A DNA stretch of 64,000 bases from Cololabis saira (taxonomy: Eukaryota; Chordata; Actinopteri; Beloniformes; Belonidae): the NCBI RefSeq assembly GCF_033807715.1, contig NC_084587.1, positions 24,962,517-25,026,516 of the forward strand, read 5' to 3'. Position numbers and translations under genes: made by a program. The notes under the pieces are model-generated. The model was not told where the DNA came from, did no database searches, and saw only the letters and a list, made by a program, of their open reading frames with translations. The number at the start of each line of letters is the position of its first letter. The stretch's first letter is position 1. Below, one piece after another: positions 46,831 through 61,634 of this stretch.

Positions 46831-47902
46831 GAGTTTCGACATATCCTTCCATAACATATTTAGGACCCATCTAAAAGCTCCTCGACAAAAGGTGTTCTTT
46901 TTGTGTCCAAATATGTGTTTATTTATAAGGACAGGGATGGTGGGGCCGATCCGTTATCTATGTTTTTTGTGATCATTCATCACATAAAGCAAGCATTAGT
47001 TGCTCTTGCTCTATTTTCAAATGCCTTCCAATATAAATAAATCTTAAAAGTGAATTATAAAAACTGATTCAACTGACATGAGATCCTCAGGCAAATCATA
47101 CCACTACCAAAGAGCCATAACAGCTAATGTTTGGTCCTTTTTAGTCTTGAGGCGTGAGTTACCAACATCCACCAGATTCTTTTCTGAGCATCTCAAGTTA
47201 CATTCTGGTTGGTAGTGTGACCGCAGTCCTGATATATGATCTGGGGCCAGACCATGAGGGGCTTTAAAAGTAATAAGCAAAATCTTAAAGTCAGTCCTGA
47301 AAGTTATGGGCAGCTAGTAGGACCATGGGAACCATTTTACTTGATTTTTGTTGAGACTTGTTGGTGCATTATGCAGTTTATTTGGGTGTTCTCAAGTTTA
47401 GATTAGTTTTTTTTATACCCCACCTAAGGACACCATCTCCACCATCACTGCCCTTTGTCAGATGGGAGGCCATCTGACATACCATTAAAAAAAACAAGTC
47501 AACAAGTCCTGCAGGATTAAGTAGGATTTATGTATTTGGCATACACCAAGCTGTACTGTTTGAAGCAAAAATAGTGGCGTTGAGTTGAAAATACTGATAT
47601 AGGATCGGATAACAGAGGTTTCAGATGGTGCATTGTGATATTTTCAATACAATTTTTAAAAGCACAACAATAAACCTGCAGTTTATTTAATATCCTCTGA
47701 ATTGCTAACATGACATTACATCAGCACACTTTTTAGGTTTTAACTCTGGTTGCCCCATTATTTATAGTAAAGTTGTTGCCTAAAGTTAACATTTTTGTTT
47801 TGATACCAAAATATTTGATCTTATTTTCATTCTACCTTACATTTTCAGTTCACTTCCCCATTGCTATAACTCCAATCCTATGCTGCTGCAATGTCTCATT
47901 AA
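46831..47902. other. Non-coding stretch with a degraded dispersed repeat
   Basis: At about 47100-47350, 'ggggctttaaaagtaataag' and 'caaaatcttaaagtcagtcc' resemble a common fish DNA repeat. The rest is unassigned. Confidence 0.4.
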
Positions 47903-48201
47903 AGGAGCATGAGGCAGGATTGAGGCAGGATTTATGAAAGAAAATGCGTATACGTTTTAAGTTTTCTAGTAATAATGTCAGATGAAGCGTTCCAAACCAA
48001 AAAGAATGAGCCCTCTACCGTATCTCTCCGTTGCCTTGAATTTCCCGCGCTGGGCGGCGGATGTGACGTCACATGACGCTGCATGCACGTTCTCCCCGTT
48101 CTCCCGTGCCGGCTTCGCTGTTGGCTGCAGTACCCCTGACGGCCGTCGTGGCGAAGGGTGGCGCTAGAGAGTCTCATTTCTTAAAAGAGCCTCATGCTCC
48201 T
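47903..48201. mobile_element. TTAA MITE with near-perfect inverted ends
   Basis: A 299-bp element, AGGAGCATGAGGC… to …GCCTCATGCTCCT, flanked by TTAA (47899-47902 and 48202-48205). The interior is GC-richer, with 'gatgtgacgtcacatgac'. TTAA duplication suggests Kolobok or piggyBac. It is a different family from the MITE at 46346. Short internal frames are not genes. Confidence 0.88.
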
Positions 48202-48205
48202 TTAA

Positions 48206-49400
48206 ATATGTTTCCATAACACTTAAATTTGTATGAATCGGAGTTGCGACAAGAAACTGTGCCTCGTGGAAGCATTTGTTCCTCCATGAAATCACGGAAA
48301 GTGACCTCGTAGTCGTAGTAGAAAAGGTAAAGGTATGTCAAAATTAAAGAGGTTTTGGACATCCATCACGATTATTCCCCGAAGGATTTACAGAGAAAGG
48401 AGAAACTTTGCCACATAACATGACTGAAAGTGCAGTCATTTCACGGATGAGTTTTATCAACATTTTGAGATATTGCCAAGGTTTTGCACCAAAACTGTAA
48501 TAGAGATGCGGCTACTGCAACATTCACTTTTTTTAGAAGAGCTTTAAAACAACGCAAAGGATCTCAGCTGCCCCTCAATAAATTATAATCTATACTTTGT
48601 CTTCCTCAGTTATTATTCTAGTTTTATCTTCCGTCATTGTTTTCTTAAGTCTCTTAACTACCATTGTCAGGATGTTCACTATAGCACTTTGAGCTAGTTT
48701 CATCATTGTTGATGTATGAAAAAGTGCCGTAAAGTGAAATACAGTGGTTGAGTCCATATTTACTTTGGGTGTTTTTTTCTGATATGACAAAGGGTTGTGG
48801 GAAGCAGATGACTCTTCCTAAAATATAATCAAAAACTCTTTCAATTTAAACTGAAACTCATATTTTAACATGAGGAAAAATCATCAATGTGTTGCTTTAT
48901 GCGCATTTAATACAACATGGACTGATGTCAAAGCATTTTATCCCCCCTTTCAGTGCCAGTTTAACAGTTAAGAATGACAAACATACAGCAACAAGGATTA
49001 TGGAATTATCAGCTTATCTTTTAGTGGTATTTGACACCGCTCCTTCTTTTCATACAAGGATCTTTCTCCCATCGACCAGTGGGGTCTTAGATCTTAAAGG
49101 AGGTCATCCCCACTGATTGCAGAAGATATTTACTCCATCAGTGGTCAAGTGTGTCTGACACAGGTCAAGGACACAACTGAAAAAGGAGATGTCACTCTAG
49201 ATTAGAGTTTATGGGAGTATACATGTCTGCTATCTGTGTGGGAGCTAGCAGTCCATATTGATTTTCTTGCTCACACAGATTAGACTGAATTTCTGATATC
49301 AATTTGTTGACCGCATATTTTTATCCTGCCTCCATCATTGCTTTTGTAATAAATGTAAAGCAAGTTTTAATGCCATTTTGATGACTGTTTAGAATGTTTA
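48206..49400. other. Non-coding stretch, nothing recognised
   Basis: AT-rich. No gene, RNA or element boundary is supported. Confidence 0.4.
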
Positions 49401-50100
49401 AATTCGTCCTCAGTTAGGCGATATAGATTGTGGGCATAATGACTTCCAGTGGAGGCAGTTACCCATTTAATATGCCAATTAGGAGCTTGAGCAGTTCAGG
49501 ATGTTATTGGTGGCAGAGGGGAAATGTGAAGGACTCATTAGGTTTTAAATCCAGGGCAGGGAGTAGGGAAGATGAGAGAGTAGAAGAAAGTAGAAAAGGA
49601 AAGGGAGAGCTAGACTTTGTAGTTTGCCTGTGACAGGAAAAAATGATTCAAGAGGGAGTCAGGACGGCGAGGCAGGCAGGCAGCCAGGCAGTCTTCCAAG
49701 AGGCAGAAAGAGAGAGAGAGACCGAGATGATTATGTTAAATGATAGACAGCTGCAGGGGTTGGATGAGCTGTAATGATAAACGATACATAATCTGAGGCA
49801 AAAGAAAATCATGAGGCCAGATGATTGACAGATGGGCCAATTGGTGGCGGACGAGTGGGGAAGCCAAGCTACAAGTCATGACGAAGTCAGAGTCCATCAT
49901 CACAGTTCTCGATTTATTTGTCAGAGATAAATCTGTGTGCTCAGTGTGATGGACGGAGCAGGCTGTGTGCCCTGAATGGAGAGAGATGGTGCATACCAAC
50001 TCTGCAATGTCCTCACAGGAGACCAGTTTAGGTCTTGGTGGCATAAATCATAACGTTAAGCATTCTTCTTAGTGGCCTGCAGTTACTTTACAGACATGTG
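49401..50100. promoter_or_regulatory. Candidate conserved regulatory element
   Basis: A repeat-free block with balanced base composition in an AT-rich setting. TGATTGACAG at 49822-49831 exactly matches the PBX-MEIS/PREP composite site, with CCAAT-like and TAAT motifs close by (ctgtaatgataaac about 49769, ggccaattggtgg about 49834). A short (AG)n and a (GGCA)n-like tract precede it (49666-49722). Such clusters occur in developmental enhancers, but function can only be judged by conservation. The 102-codon minus frame across it is probably fortuitous. Confidence 0.3.
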
Positions 50101-53835
<3,735 letters not shown>

Positions 53836-53853
53836 TTTAAAGTTGCACTATGT

Positions 53854-54292
53854 TGAGGCACGGTGGCGCAGCTGGTAATGCAGCCATTTCACAGCTAGAA
53901 GGTCCTGGGTTCAATTCTTGCAGGGTGTGTGTTAAGTTCCCCCAGGACTTCAGCACCCACACCCTGGGTGGGGTGCTGAAGTTCCCTTGGGTAGCCAATG
54001 TGAGCTACCCTCACAAAAACATGCAGCAGTCCTGGGCTATAAACTGCCCCCTCTGGCCAGCCGGGGTGCCAGATGGGGTGGGGAGGATCTGGCTGGAATA
54101 ACGTGATCCTTCCACATGTCACGTCCAGCCAGAGAAGCCCCACACTGTCTGGTGAAAAGAAGCGGCTGCTCACTCCTCAAGTAAGGGGGAGACTTGAGCT
54201 CAGTGCAGGGCCCTTGGTAGAGGGAGCAATGCTCGGGACTAACTTAGGTAGAAGCACTGGGTGATAAAATCGAGGATATATCTTTTTTTTTT
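53854..54292 (+). mobile_element. tRNA-derived SINE with 18-bp target duplication
   Basis: A 439-bp insertion flanked by an 18-bp direct repeat tttaaagttgcactatgt (53836-53853 and 54293-54310) and ending in a T-rich tail. The head has a Pol III promoter: A box TGGCGCAGCTGG (53864-53875), fitting TRGYNNANNNGG, and B box GGTTCAATTCT (53908-53918), one mismatch from GGTTCRANNCC, 44 bp apart as in tRNA genes. The body (cagcacccacaccctgggtg, ggctataaactgccccctct) is not tRNA. A LINE partner is not obvious from the tail. The identical duplication indicates a fairly young insertion. Confidence 0.88.
53864..53918 (+). promoter_or_regulatory. Pol III A box and B box of the SINE
   Basis: A box at 53864-53875 and B box at 53908-53918, with tRNA-like spacing. 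One mismatch in the last B-box position. It may be weakly active or inactive. Confidence 0.75.
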
Positions 54293-54335
54293 TTTAAAGT
54301 TGCACTATGTAGCATGCCCCCCCTACACAAACACC

Positions 54336-54367
54336 CACACACACACACACACACACACATACACACA
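54336..54367. repeat. Short (CA)n tract
   Basis: About 12 CA units, interrupted once by 'catac', just before the Rex1-like LINE end. Confidence 0.9.
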
Positions 54368-54429
54368 GGCACATGCAAACGTTGTTGGAAATAGTATAGA
54401 CTTACCTGGAAGTGCAGCTGGATGATAGA

Positions 54430-55065
54430 TTGGACTGAACTGCCAACACAGATGCTCAGTGCAGGAAAGGGCAGAGCTGACTGTACTTCGTCAGAAGGCT
54501 GGCGTCCATCTGCAAAAAGGTGCTGCAGATGTTCGAACTGACTGTTGTGGAGAGGTGGAGACTGCCTTCTTCTATACAGCAGTGTCAAACCTAAGTATGT
54601 CTCACGCCTGGACAAACTGGTGAGGAAGGCAGGCTCTGTTGTGGGCACAGAACTGGACAGTCTGACATCTGTGGCAGGCCGATAGGCGTTAAGCAAGTTT
54701 CTGTACTATCATGGACAATTCAGATCATCCACTGCACGTCATCATTTCACTGCAGAGGAGCAGCTTCAGGGGAAGCTGCTGTCAGTGTCCTGCTCCACAG
54801 ACAGAATGAGAATGTCGTTTCTCCCCCCACGCCCTACAGCTCTTAAACTGCACCCGAGGGGAAATGATACCACTAAAACCACCACCTATTTTATAAGCTA
54901 TTTTTTCCCAATTTTTTCCCTATATAACCCTAACCCCTTTTCTTTCTGTTGGGCTGTGCCTTAAATAGCACCATTTTTATTTTATTCTATTCTATTTTTT
55001 GGATACTGCTGGAAAATGTGAATTTTCACTTGGGGATGAATAAAGTATCTTTCCATCTATTTATC
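54430..55065 (+). pseudogene. Rex1-like LINE 3' end
   Basis: The C-terminal end of a Rex1/CR1-group LINE: 54491-54580 gives RRLASICKKVLQMFEL, and 54603-54690 gives SRLDKLVRKAGSVVGTELDS, then a stop, then a frame with STDRMRMSFLPPRP, ending in a 3' tail 'cacttggggatgaataaagt' plus (ATCT)n-like bases. This tail is a Rex1 hallmark. The RT palm is absent. 5'-truncated and frameshifted. Confidence 0.75.
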
Positions 55066-55068
55066 TGC

Positions 55069-55168
55069 AAACATGTATGGAGAACATACAAACTCCACAG
55101 ACAAAGACCAACCAGGAACCTTCTTGTTGTGAGGCAACAGTGTTAACCACTAAGCCAGCCTGCTCCCC
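55069..55168 (-). repeat. Degraded dispersed repeat fragment
   Basis: A minus-orientation fragment of the same repeat as 6535-6716: 'gaacatacaaactccacaga' and 'gtgaggcaacagtgttaacc'. It abuts the end of the Rex1-like tail. Confidence 0.6.
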
Positions 55169-55724
55169 TTGGTGAATTCCCATTACTTAATTCTCTTCAT
55201 GGATCTATTTTAGGAGCATGAAGTACTTGTCTTTCACATACCTTTTGATTTCTAGCCAAGCGAGCTGCAGCTCTTAAAATCTTACCTTCTCCTCAGTTTG
55301 TACTTGTAGGCACTTCAGTTATGTCCACGATCTCTAATATCTCTGTAAATGCAGAATAACTGAGGATTGACTAGAGTACTTGTTGAGTAAGTGTTTTTCC
55401 ATTAATAAAGCATTTGAACTGTTGACTGAATGAAATAACTTTAGTGGGTAAATATTATCCAAAGTTCGCAACAATAATTTAGCCTACATGCCAATCTAGG
55501 AGAAACTTTGCTAGTTCTGCTTCGTAATTTACACCATTATTTGTCAAAAAGGAAAAGAGGGAAGATTTATAAATGCTGTTATTGAATTTTGATAAGACCT
55601 TTGGTATTTCATTAGAAGCTCACAGCATCTTCTCGTCACTCCGTGGGGTTCCCTTCCTCATTTTTCATGTTTCTATTACCCCAAAATATGTGCAAAACCT
55701 AAATATCACAAATAAAACGTTCCG
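55169..55724. other. Non-coding stretch, nothing recognised
   Basis: No gene or repeat end is supported. Confidence 0.4.
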
Positions 55725-56590
55725 ATTTTTGGTCTCACACTGTACGAGCCGATGCTCGGATGCGACCCGTCTGCTCACACTATACGATCAGAATCCTCCC
55801 GTCGGACTTCTGTGTACTGGAACTCGAGGCCGGTTTTGGGGCAGGGGTGAGCTGTGTCCACCCAAACGTGCGTCCTGCCCACCCGATCAAAGGTTATGGG
55901 GATCCTTTATTTTTTATAATTTTATTTTTTTATATATATATATAAAATATAATCCCAAAATATCTGTACCGTTTCTGATTGGGTGGGCACTGCGCATCAT
56001 TTTTAGAGACAACAAAGAACGCATACAACAAAAGTTGTGTCTCGGCGGAAGAACCCGGCGTCCCAGCAAAATGAGAAAAGAAAAAAGTGTTCCGAACAGC
56101 AGACAGCGCACACACTAAAGGCTGATTTATGGTTCCGCGTTACACCAACGCACAGCCTACGGCATAGGGTACGCAGCGACGCGCACCGTACGTGGAAATG
56201 CGGTCTTTTTTTGCTATTAAAACTTGATTTGTAATGTGAATTTGCAACACTTAAACTACAAATAATAGTTTTTTGACGTGACATCAGAGATTGCACATGC
56301 TCTCTGTGAAAGGGTGAGGCAAATCGGGTCACAGCACTGCTTCAACTCTGCGATTCCTTCACGAGGAGCGACCAGGATTTCAAACACGCTTGATTTTCTT
56401 GCGACCTCACGATTTGTGATCGGGAGCTCGTCGTGAGGTGTTAATCTCTCGTCTTTACCCCACGTACACTGCACGAGGCACGAGCAACGATTGGGTCAAA
56501 ATCGGGCCCGATCAAAAAAAAGTCGCACGACTGGAAAATCGGCTCAAAACGAGCCGACAATCGCACAGTGTATGCCCGGCTTTAGGCTCA
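55725..56590. mobile_element. Probable Harbinger-like DNA element
   Basis: The left side 'tctcacactgtacgagccga' and the right side (rc) 'catacactgtgcgattgtcg' share the motif CACTGTnCGA with repeated 'gagccga' blocks, an imperfect inverted arrangement. Inside, 'aggctgatttatggttccgc' plus 'gttacaccaacgcacagcc' (56120-56160) matches the end of another common fish MITE, so a second element may be nested. No transposase frame. Confidence 0.5.
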
Positions 56591-56747
56591 TTAAAAGAAA
56601 AACTCTTCAATGGAAACACAATTCAATGCAAAAGAGTTTGGTTTTTCTTTTGGAAAAAAAACTGTAATGGATATGCAGCAGTCCACTCATTGCTATTTCA
56701 TTAGTTGCAGCTTGAATCCGGATTTCCCTATCAGTTCCAGGTATTTA

Positions 56748-57461
56748 TGGCACTTTTCCACTAGTACTTACTCGGCTCTACTCATCTCAACTCGGCTCGG
56801 CTCAACTTGGCCTAGTTTCTTTTCCATTACAATCCAGTACACGGAGCAGAAGTAGGCGGGGTTGGAGTGCTGTTGCTGTGACGTACTTGATCATGTGACA
56901 CAAGCAAAGAAGAAGAAAACAACACCAAAGATGTAGAACCTTGAGGAGATGGTATATGTGCTGCTTGGTCTGTGGCTTGTGTTCGACGGTTAAAAAAGGA
57001 GAGTAAAAGAAAGCTTCAAGCAGCAAGGCTTTTTAATTTTTTGTAGCTTGTCGCTGCTGAAAAGTCCGTTGGTAGCCGTGAGCAATTATGGACTGACAAA
57101 GCTCCTGGCGGATCTTTTCATTCCTTATCGCTCCATCTAGATCCCTTTGAATTCTCTCCTCAGCCACCAGGTTTATAAATGTCTGCACCTCAGAGTTGGG
57201 CCACAGAACAGACTCCTGCACTGCCATTGTTGATCGAATAAAACTAACAAAAAGCCGCCGTCAGAGCCTCTCTTCAAATGATATCTACATCCGGACTCAG
57301 ACATCTGACTGGCCAACCCCCGACCGATCAGTGGCCTGTAATGTGATGACGTCAGATACAGCCTGTAGTTACAGAAAAGTATCTACTCGGCACGGTTAGA
57401 CACGTATAGTGGAAAAGCGCCTAACCGAGTCGAGCCAAGTAGGTGCTCATGGAAAAGCGTG
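56748..57461. mobile_element. Harbinger-like element with Myb/SANT exon, copy A
   Basis: The left end TGGCACTTTTCCACTAGTAC and the right end (rc) CGCTTTTCCATGAGCACCTA are related. The right side repeats the terminal motif (GCGCTTTTCCACTA, rc of about 57408-57421). The body matches copy B at 59779-60537 in the same orientation throughout (aagatgtagaacctngagga, ctctcctcagccaccaggtt, atgatgacgtcagatncag). It carries a Myb/SANT-like coding remnant on the minus strand, typical of PIF/Harbinger. Confidence 0.8.
57033..57227 (-). pseudogene. Myb/SANT-like DNA-binding domain remnant (Harbinger accessory protein)
   Basis: A minus-strand frame of 64 codons with ATG at 57227. It reads MAVQESVLWPNSEVQTFINL, then VAEERIQRDLDGAIRNEKI and IIAHGYQRTFQQ. 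The W…EVQTFI…L…ERI…LDG..RN.KI…L…HG..RT pattern is the Myb/SANT-like (trihelix) domain used by Harbinger accessory proteins to bind DNA. It ends shortly after the first domain, in sequence not part of that domain, so it is a truncated first exon. The same frame in copy B has a stop at codon 9. Confidence 0.7.
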
Positions 57462-57844
57462 AGTTCATGGTGTGATATCCTTAGCACTCAGAGATCCCAT
57501 ACTAGTAAGCTTTTTTGCACTGTTCACACATAAGGATTAAGTGCCAACAGGTGACCTCTCACAACTCAATGAATAGCCCCTTGGCCAGTCCACAAGCTCT
57601 TCCTAAGACCTCTTTCTAGTCAGTACCCTCAACGTGACTGACTTGTGGCTATAATACAGCCGCAGCGATTTTAATTTCTTCTTTATTTATATACTTTACA
57701 AAAGGTAGGCACCTTGAGTGGGACAAAGTGGTATTGCAAGGCTTGCTGAAGCATCCTCAACTCATCAGCATAGTATTTTAAGTGACTCTTTAGTTAAAAT
57801 CTGAATACCAAGAGTAAATTTAAAGGAGCTGATGATTACCATTT
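57462..57844. other. Non-coding stretch, nothing recognised
   Basis: No gene or repeat end is supported. Confidence 0.4.
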
Positions 57845-58064
57845 GACTGACGTCTGTAAATAAAGTTGATTAGGTGAAATAGTTCAAGAAAAACTGAATA
57901 CAGATTCACGGCATGACTTGAATTCTTGTACTTGATATAAAGCAAACGTTGATGGACTGACGTCTGTAAATAAAGTTGATTAGGTGAAATAGTTCAAGAA
58001 AAACTGCATACACATTCACGGCATGACTTGAATTCTTGTACTTGATATAAAGCAAACGTTGATG
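57845..58064. repeat. Tandem direct duplication, 110-bp unit
   Basis: Units 57845-57954 and 57955-58064 are identical except for two bases (gaatacagattc versus gcatacacattc). Near-identity implies a very recent duplication. No gene or recognised motif in the unit. Confidence 0.97.
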
Positions 58065-58425
58065 TTGCTGAATTTACTGTAGCCAATATTCTTGACAGAT
58101 TATTTATTTAAAATAAAATAATGAATACTTAAAATAATGAATTTTTAGATTTTCACAGTTGCATTGGATAGTTTCCTAATTTATTCATTAATGATTTATT
58201 TTCTATTATATATATACTACTATATATTTTGGGAAAAAAGTAAAAAGTGTTAAATAGAAAAATGCCTTGACTTTCATAGCATGTCCAATATTGTCTTAGT
58301 TTCTACACCAAATTGGCTTTTCAATTACTCAACAGTCTTTCATCATTTACACATCTCTCATTGGTTATATTTATTCACAAGGTGAATAAGGAACTATAGA
58401 AACAAAAAATACACTGCTTTGTACT

Positions 58426-58429
58426 CTGC

Positions 58430-58460
<31 letters not shown>

Positions 58461-58461
58461 C
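58426..58461. repeat. (CTG)9 with (ATG)n end
   Basis: Nine CTG units (58426-58452) followed by three ATG-like units. Non-coding context. Trinucleotide repeats of this type are expandable. Confidence 0.97.
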
Positions 58462-59129
58462 AATTTACCCCTGTTGTCTTTAAAAGTCAGGTTAAAAAGG
58501 AAAGAAAAAAAGGTTCTTCTAAAAATAATCCTCTTTTTCTTTTAACCCTGTGAAGTAATACCAACCAGGGATTCATTCCCTTTTATTACGCTGACAGAAG
58601 AGGTCTTGGTCCTCATTAGGAAGTGTGTGTAGGAGTTCAGAAGATATAAATGTGGGTGTAAGAAACAGAAACCTCAACTGATGACTCAGTGAAAACAGTT
58701 CAGAATAAATGGAATGACAGGTGCAAAGTTAAATAGCTAAGAGGATGGGAAAATACAAGCCAGGTCAAGATACAAGATAAATGTCAGGTGTTATAGACTG
58801 ATTCATGGATGAAGTATTCGTAGATACTCAAAGCAAGTCGCTGATGGGAAGTTTAAGGGACAATCAGTGAGATGTTAAAAATACAATTGAATTAACAGAT
58901 ACATAAGTGGCTGAATTGAATAGCAGACTAACAGATGGATGACTAGATTGATGCATTAACACATCAATGATTGGTGGTTGGATGGACAAAAGGTTGAATG
59001 GACTGATGCTGAGAGAAGGATATAAGTCTCAGTGATGTACTGAATATCTGTGGGGATGTTTATGTGTGCGGGGGTGCATACAGCTCTGCGAACCACTTTA
59101 ACTAACTTTCTTTTTTTCTTTACAGATGA
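58462..59129. other. Non-coding stretch before a candidate acceptor
   Basis: Nothing recognised until the polypyrimidine tract 'ctttctttttttctttacag'. Confidence 0.4.
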
Positions 59130-59204
59130 AGATGGTGAGCCCTCTGAGATTCTCCCAGCAGAGCAAAGCTTTGCAATTTTAACACAAATTCACTGCAAAT
59201 AGAC
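59130..59204 (+). CDS. Candidate terminal coding exon
   Basis: After a strong acceptor (tttttttctttacag), the frame AT|GAA GAT GGT GAG… reads EDGEPSEILPAEQSFAILTQ, then IHCK and TAG (boundaries approximate within a few bases). If joined to the first donor of the 46-kb candidate exon (one leftover base), the phase is compatible. No poly(A) signal was identified with confidence. No family recognised. Phase agreement has a one-in-three chance. Confidence 0.2.
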
Positions 59205-59778
59205 TGCATTTTCTACAATATAACAACTCCTAGAGATAGTCACACAAATGTTATTTTCATATATATATATATTTTTTTTTGATAACTAAATGTCCCTTAC
59301 CTACTTTTATTCCAGCATTTTCTATTTGTCAACAAAAATCTTGGCATTTTAAGTAGCTTTTTGAAATGTAGGAAATTAAATGTATTCTTCTGACTGTTAA
59401 GTGCAGTGCATTTATTGTTTATCAAATTGTACACAGCATTTTACTTTCTCCTTTACTGTGTTTTTATAAAGGAACAACCAACCACATGATTCTCTGTTTC
59501 AATTGTGTTATTTTCTACAGTGTCAGTTCACAAAAAAGTCCCCACAGAGCACTTTGGCCAGAGAGGAAACAAGTTCATTTGAAGCCTAATTGAATACAGT
59601 TGAAATCTTTAAAATGCATTTGTGCTATCAGTGTTTTGTGTGGTAAGTTTATGCTGTGGAAGTGTTATCTCCCATGTGGGAGCACTGGTGTGAAGATTCA
59701 CACTGTTGCTTTACAACTGGATTGTTCCTAGTTTAAACCCCAACTGGGCCCTTTCTGTGTGCAGCTGGCATACTTTAT
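59205..59778. other. Non-coding stretch with a degraded repeat
   Basis: At about 59680-59770 ('ggagcactggtgtgaagatt … aaaccccaactgggcccttt') is a plus-orientation relic of the repeat family at 6535-6716. The Harbinger copy B begins next to it. A TA run lies at about 59261-59272. Confidence 0.45.
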
Positions 59779-60537
59779 TGGTGCTTTTAAACTAGTAGGC
59801 TACCTACTCAGCGCCACTCGACTCGTCACGCCTCGTCTCGCCTCCACTCGCCTCGTCCTCATTTGTTTTTAAACACCCAGATGAGAAGTGGGCGGGATTG
59901 GAGCGAAGCTGCTGTGACGTATTTAATTGTGTATCTAAACGGAGAAGACAACAACACTAAAGATGTAGAACCTGGAGGAGATGATATATATGTGCTGCTG
60001 GGTCTGTGACTTGTGTTCGATATCAAGTTAAAAAATGAGAGCGAAAGAAGCTTCAAGCGGCAACTCTTTTTTTTTTATTTTGCTTGTGTTGGCGCTGCTG
60101 AGAAATCAGCTTGGAGGCGCGAGTGACCGAGCTCCTGGTAGATCTGGTCGTTCCTTATCGCCCGTCTAGATCCCTTTTTAATTCTCTCCTCAGCCACCAG
60201 GTTTAGGAACATCTCCAACTCAGAGTTGGATCACGAAACAGACGTTTGCGCTGCCATTGCCTGTTGAATAAAATGAGGAAGTTGCGAGCTGCTCTTGCGC
60301 TGATTCCCGCCTCCTGACTCAAACGTCTGACGGCCCCGCCCCCCGACCAATCGGTGGCGTGTATTGTGATGACGTCAGATGCAGGCCGACTCAGCACGCT
60401 TCGAACCTCGGCAGAATAGATACAGAAAAAGTATCTACTCGGCACACCTCCACCCGCCTCCACCCGTAGTGTAAAAGCGCAAAACGGGGGCGTAGCGAGT
60501 AGAAGCGCGCTGAGTAGGTACTAGTGTAAAAGCGCCA
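59779..60537. mobile_element. Harbinger-like element, copy B
   Basis: Homologous to copy A (56748-57461) in the same orientation, with left end TGGTGCTTTTAAACTAGTAG and right end (rc) TGGCGCTTTTACACTAGTAC, closer to the intact TIR. The terminal motif recurs internally near the right end. The Myb/SANT-like frame (ATG at 60257, minus strand) has TGA at codon 9 and a later frameshift, so it is dead. Confidence 0.82.
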
Positions 60538-61590
60538 TCTGAGTACTAAAACTTCATTACACAGTTCAAGACCATGCACATTAGCCTGACTGGTCAGTTT
60601 AAACTGTCTTTAAGAGTGAATGTGTGTGTGCATGGCTGTTTCTCGTTTGTTTCTGTTTGGCCTTGTGAAGAACTGGCAACCTGTACAGCATGTACTACTT
60701 GTGTCTTTGTTTGTTTTTTTAACATAGGCCATGGTGGTAGCGATCAAGATTAAAAGGAAACCACCTGCCAACAAAACCTGAACCAACTTGTTGGCCCATC
60801 TATCTTTTTTTTTCTTGTAATCTCCAATTTCATCAAACGTACTCGTAGCAAAATGTCTCTGGTCCAAAGGGTTCAAATGAGTTGTGGTCACATGATTTAT
60901 GTTCACATTAGAGTGCTGAATGTAGTTTAGAAATTCTGATTAGCAGAGATCCCCCTACCAGGAGGTTCTTGTTGGCCAACCTGAGCACAACTCCTACTAC
61001 AGGAACGTTTCTCATCCCGTAAAGGTTCCTGAATACCACTTTTACAGGGCTGTTCCTGGTAATGGAGACGTGCAAACAATCTGGGCCTGAAAAATGTACC
61101 CAGAATCCATGCTAGTGGAAACACACCTACTGAAAATAACTGACTTCTAATTGTCTTTAAAGGTAGGTTAGTTGGTTAGCTGGATTGCATAATTTCCGTT
61201 GATATTTGAACAAAGCATGGATAGTTAAATCCAACTGCCAGTTCTCCCTGAGAAAACATGCCCTAATTTGACCCACTCTGTTTGTTTCCAGTTTAAGGAA
61301 ACAGATCTGTTTTCTTTAGTCATTTGGTTGTTTGTGTAAAGATGTGAGAGATTGCACAAAATTGCTTACCCTACCTTTAATGGAGCAACTATGGATAAGC
61401 CAAACCAACATATTTAAAGGGTGTCTAACTAAAATTGGAAGTCTACACATTCTCCAAACTTCTATAAACTACAAAATCCAATATAAACCTCAACAAAAAG
61501 TGGAGTGACGTTATAGGCAAGTGGGACATTTTTATAACCAAAGACTCATAGATTACCTTCTGTATTTTGGTCAGTAATCACAATATGAAA
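60538..61590. other. Non-coding stretch; possible TE fragment 60935-61130
   Basis: No gene. The segment at about 60935-61130 (accaggaggttcttgttggc … gtaatggagacgtgcaaaca) looks like a degraded fish DNA-transposon with 'ccaggaac'-type repeats, but no ends were fixed. Confidence 0.35.
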
Positions 61591-61634
61591 CTACAGATAC
61601 AATAGGGCCTTCGCACTGTCAGTGCTCGGGCCCT
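61591..61634 (-). repeat. Isolated end of the 10587-11426 element family
   Basis: The reverse complement reads 'agggcccgagcactgacagt' plus 'gcgaaggccctattgtatc', matching the 5' end of the element at 10587-11426. Only about 44 bp are present, so this is a truncated or excised-end remnant. Confidence 0.8.

Noticed and set aside
49736..50044. 102-codon minus-strand frame
   Set aside because: No domain, and the block is better explained as a candidate non-coding element; could be revisited if conserved as protein.
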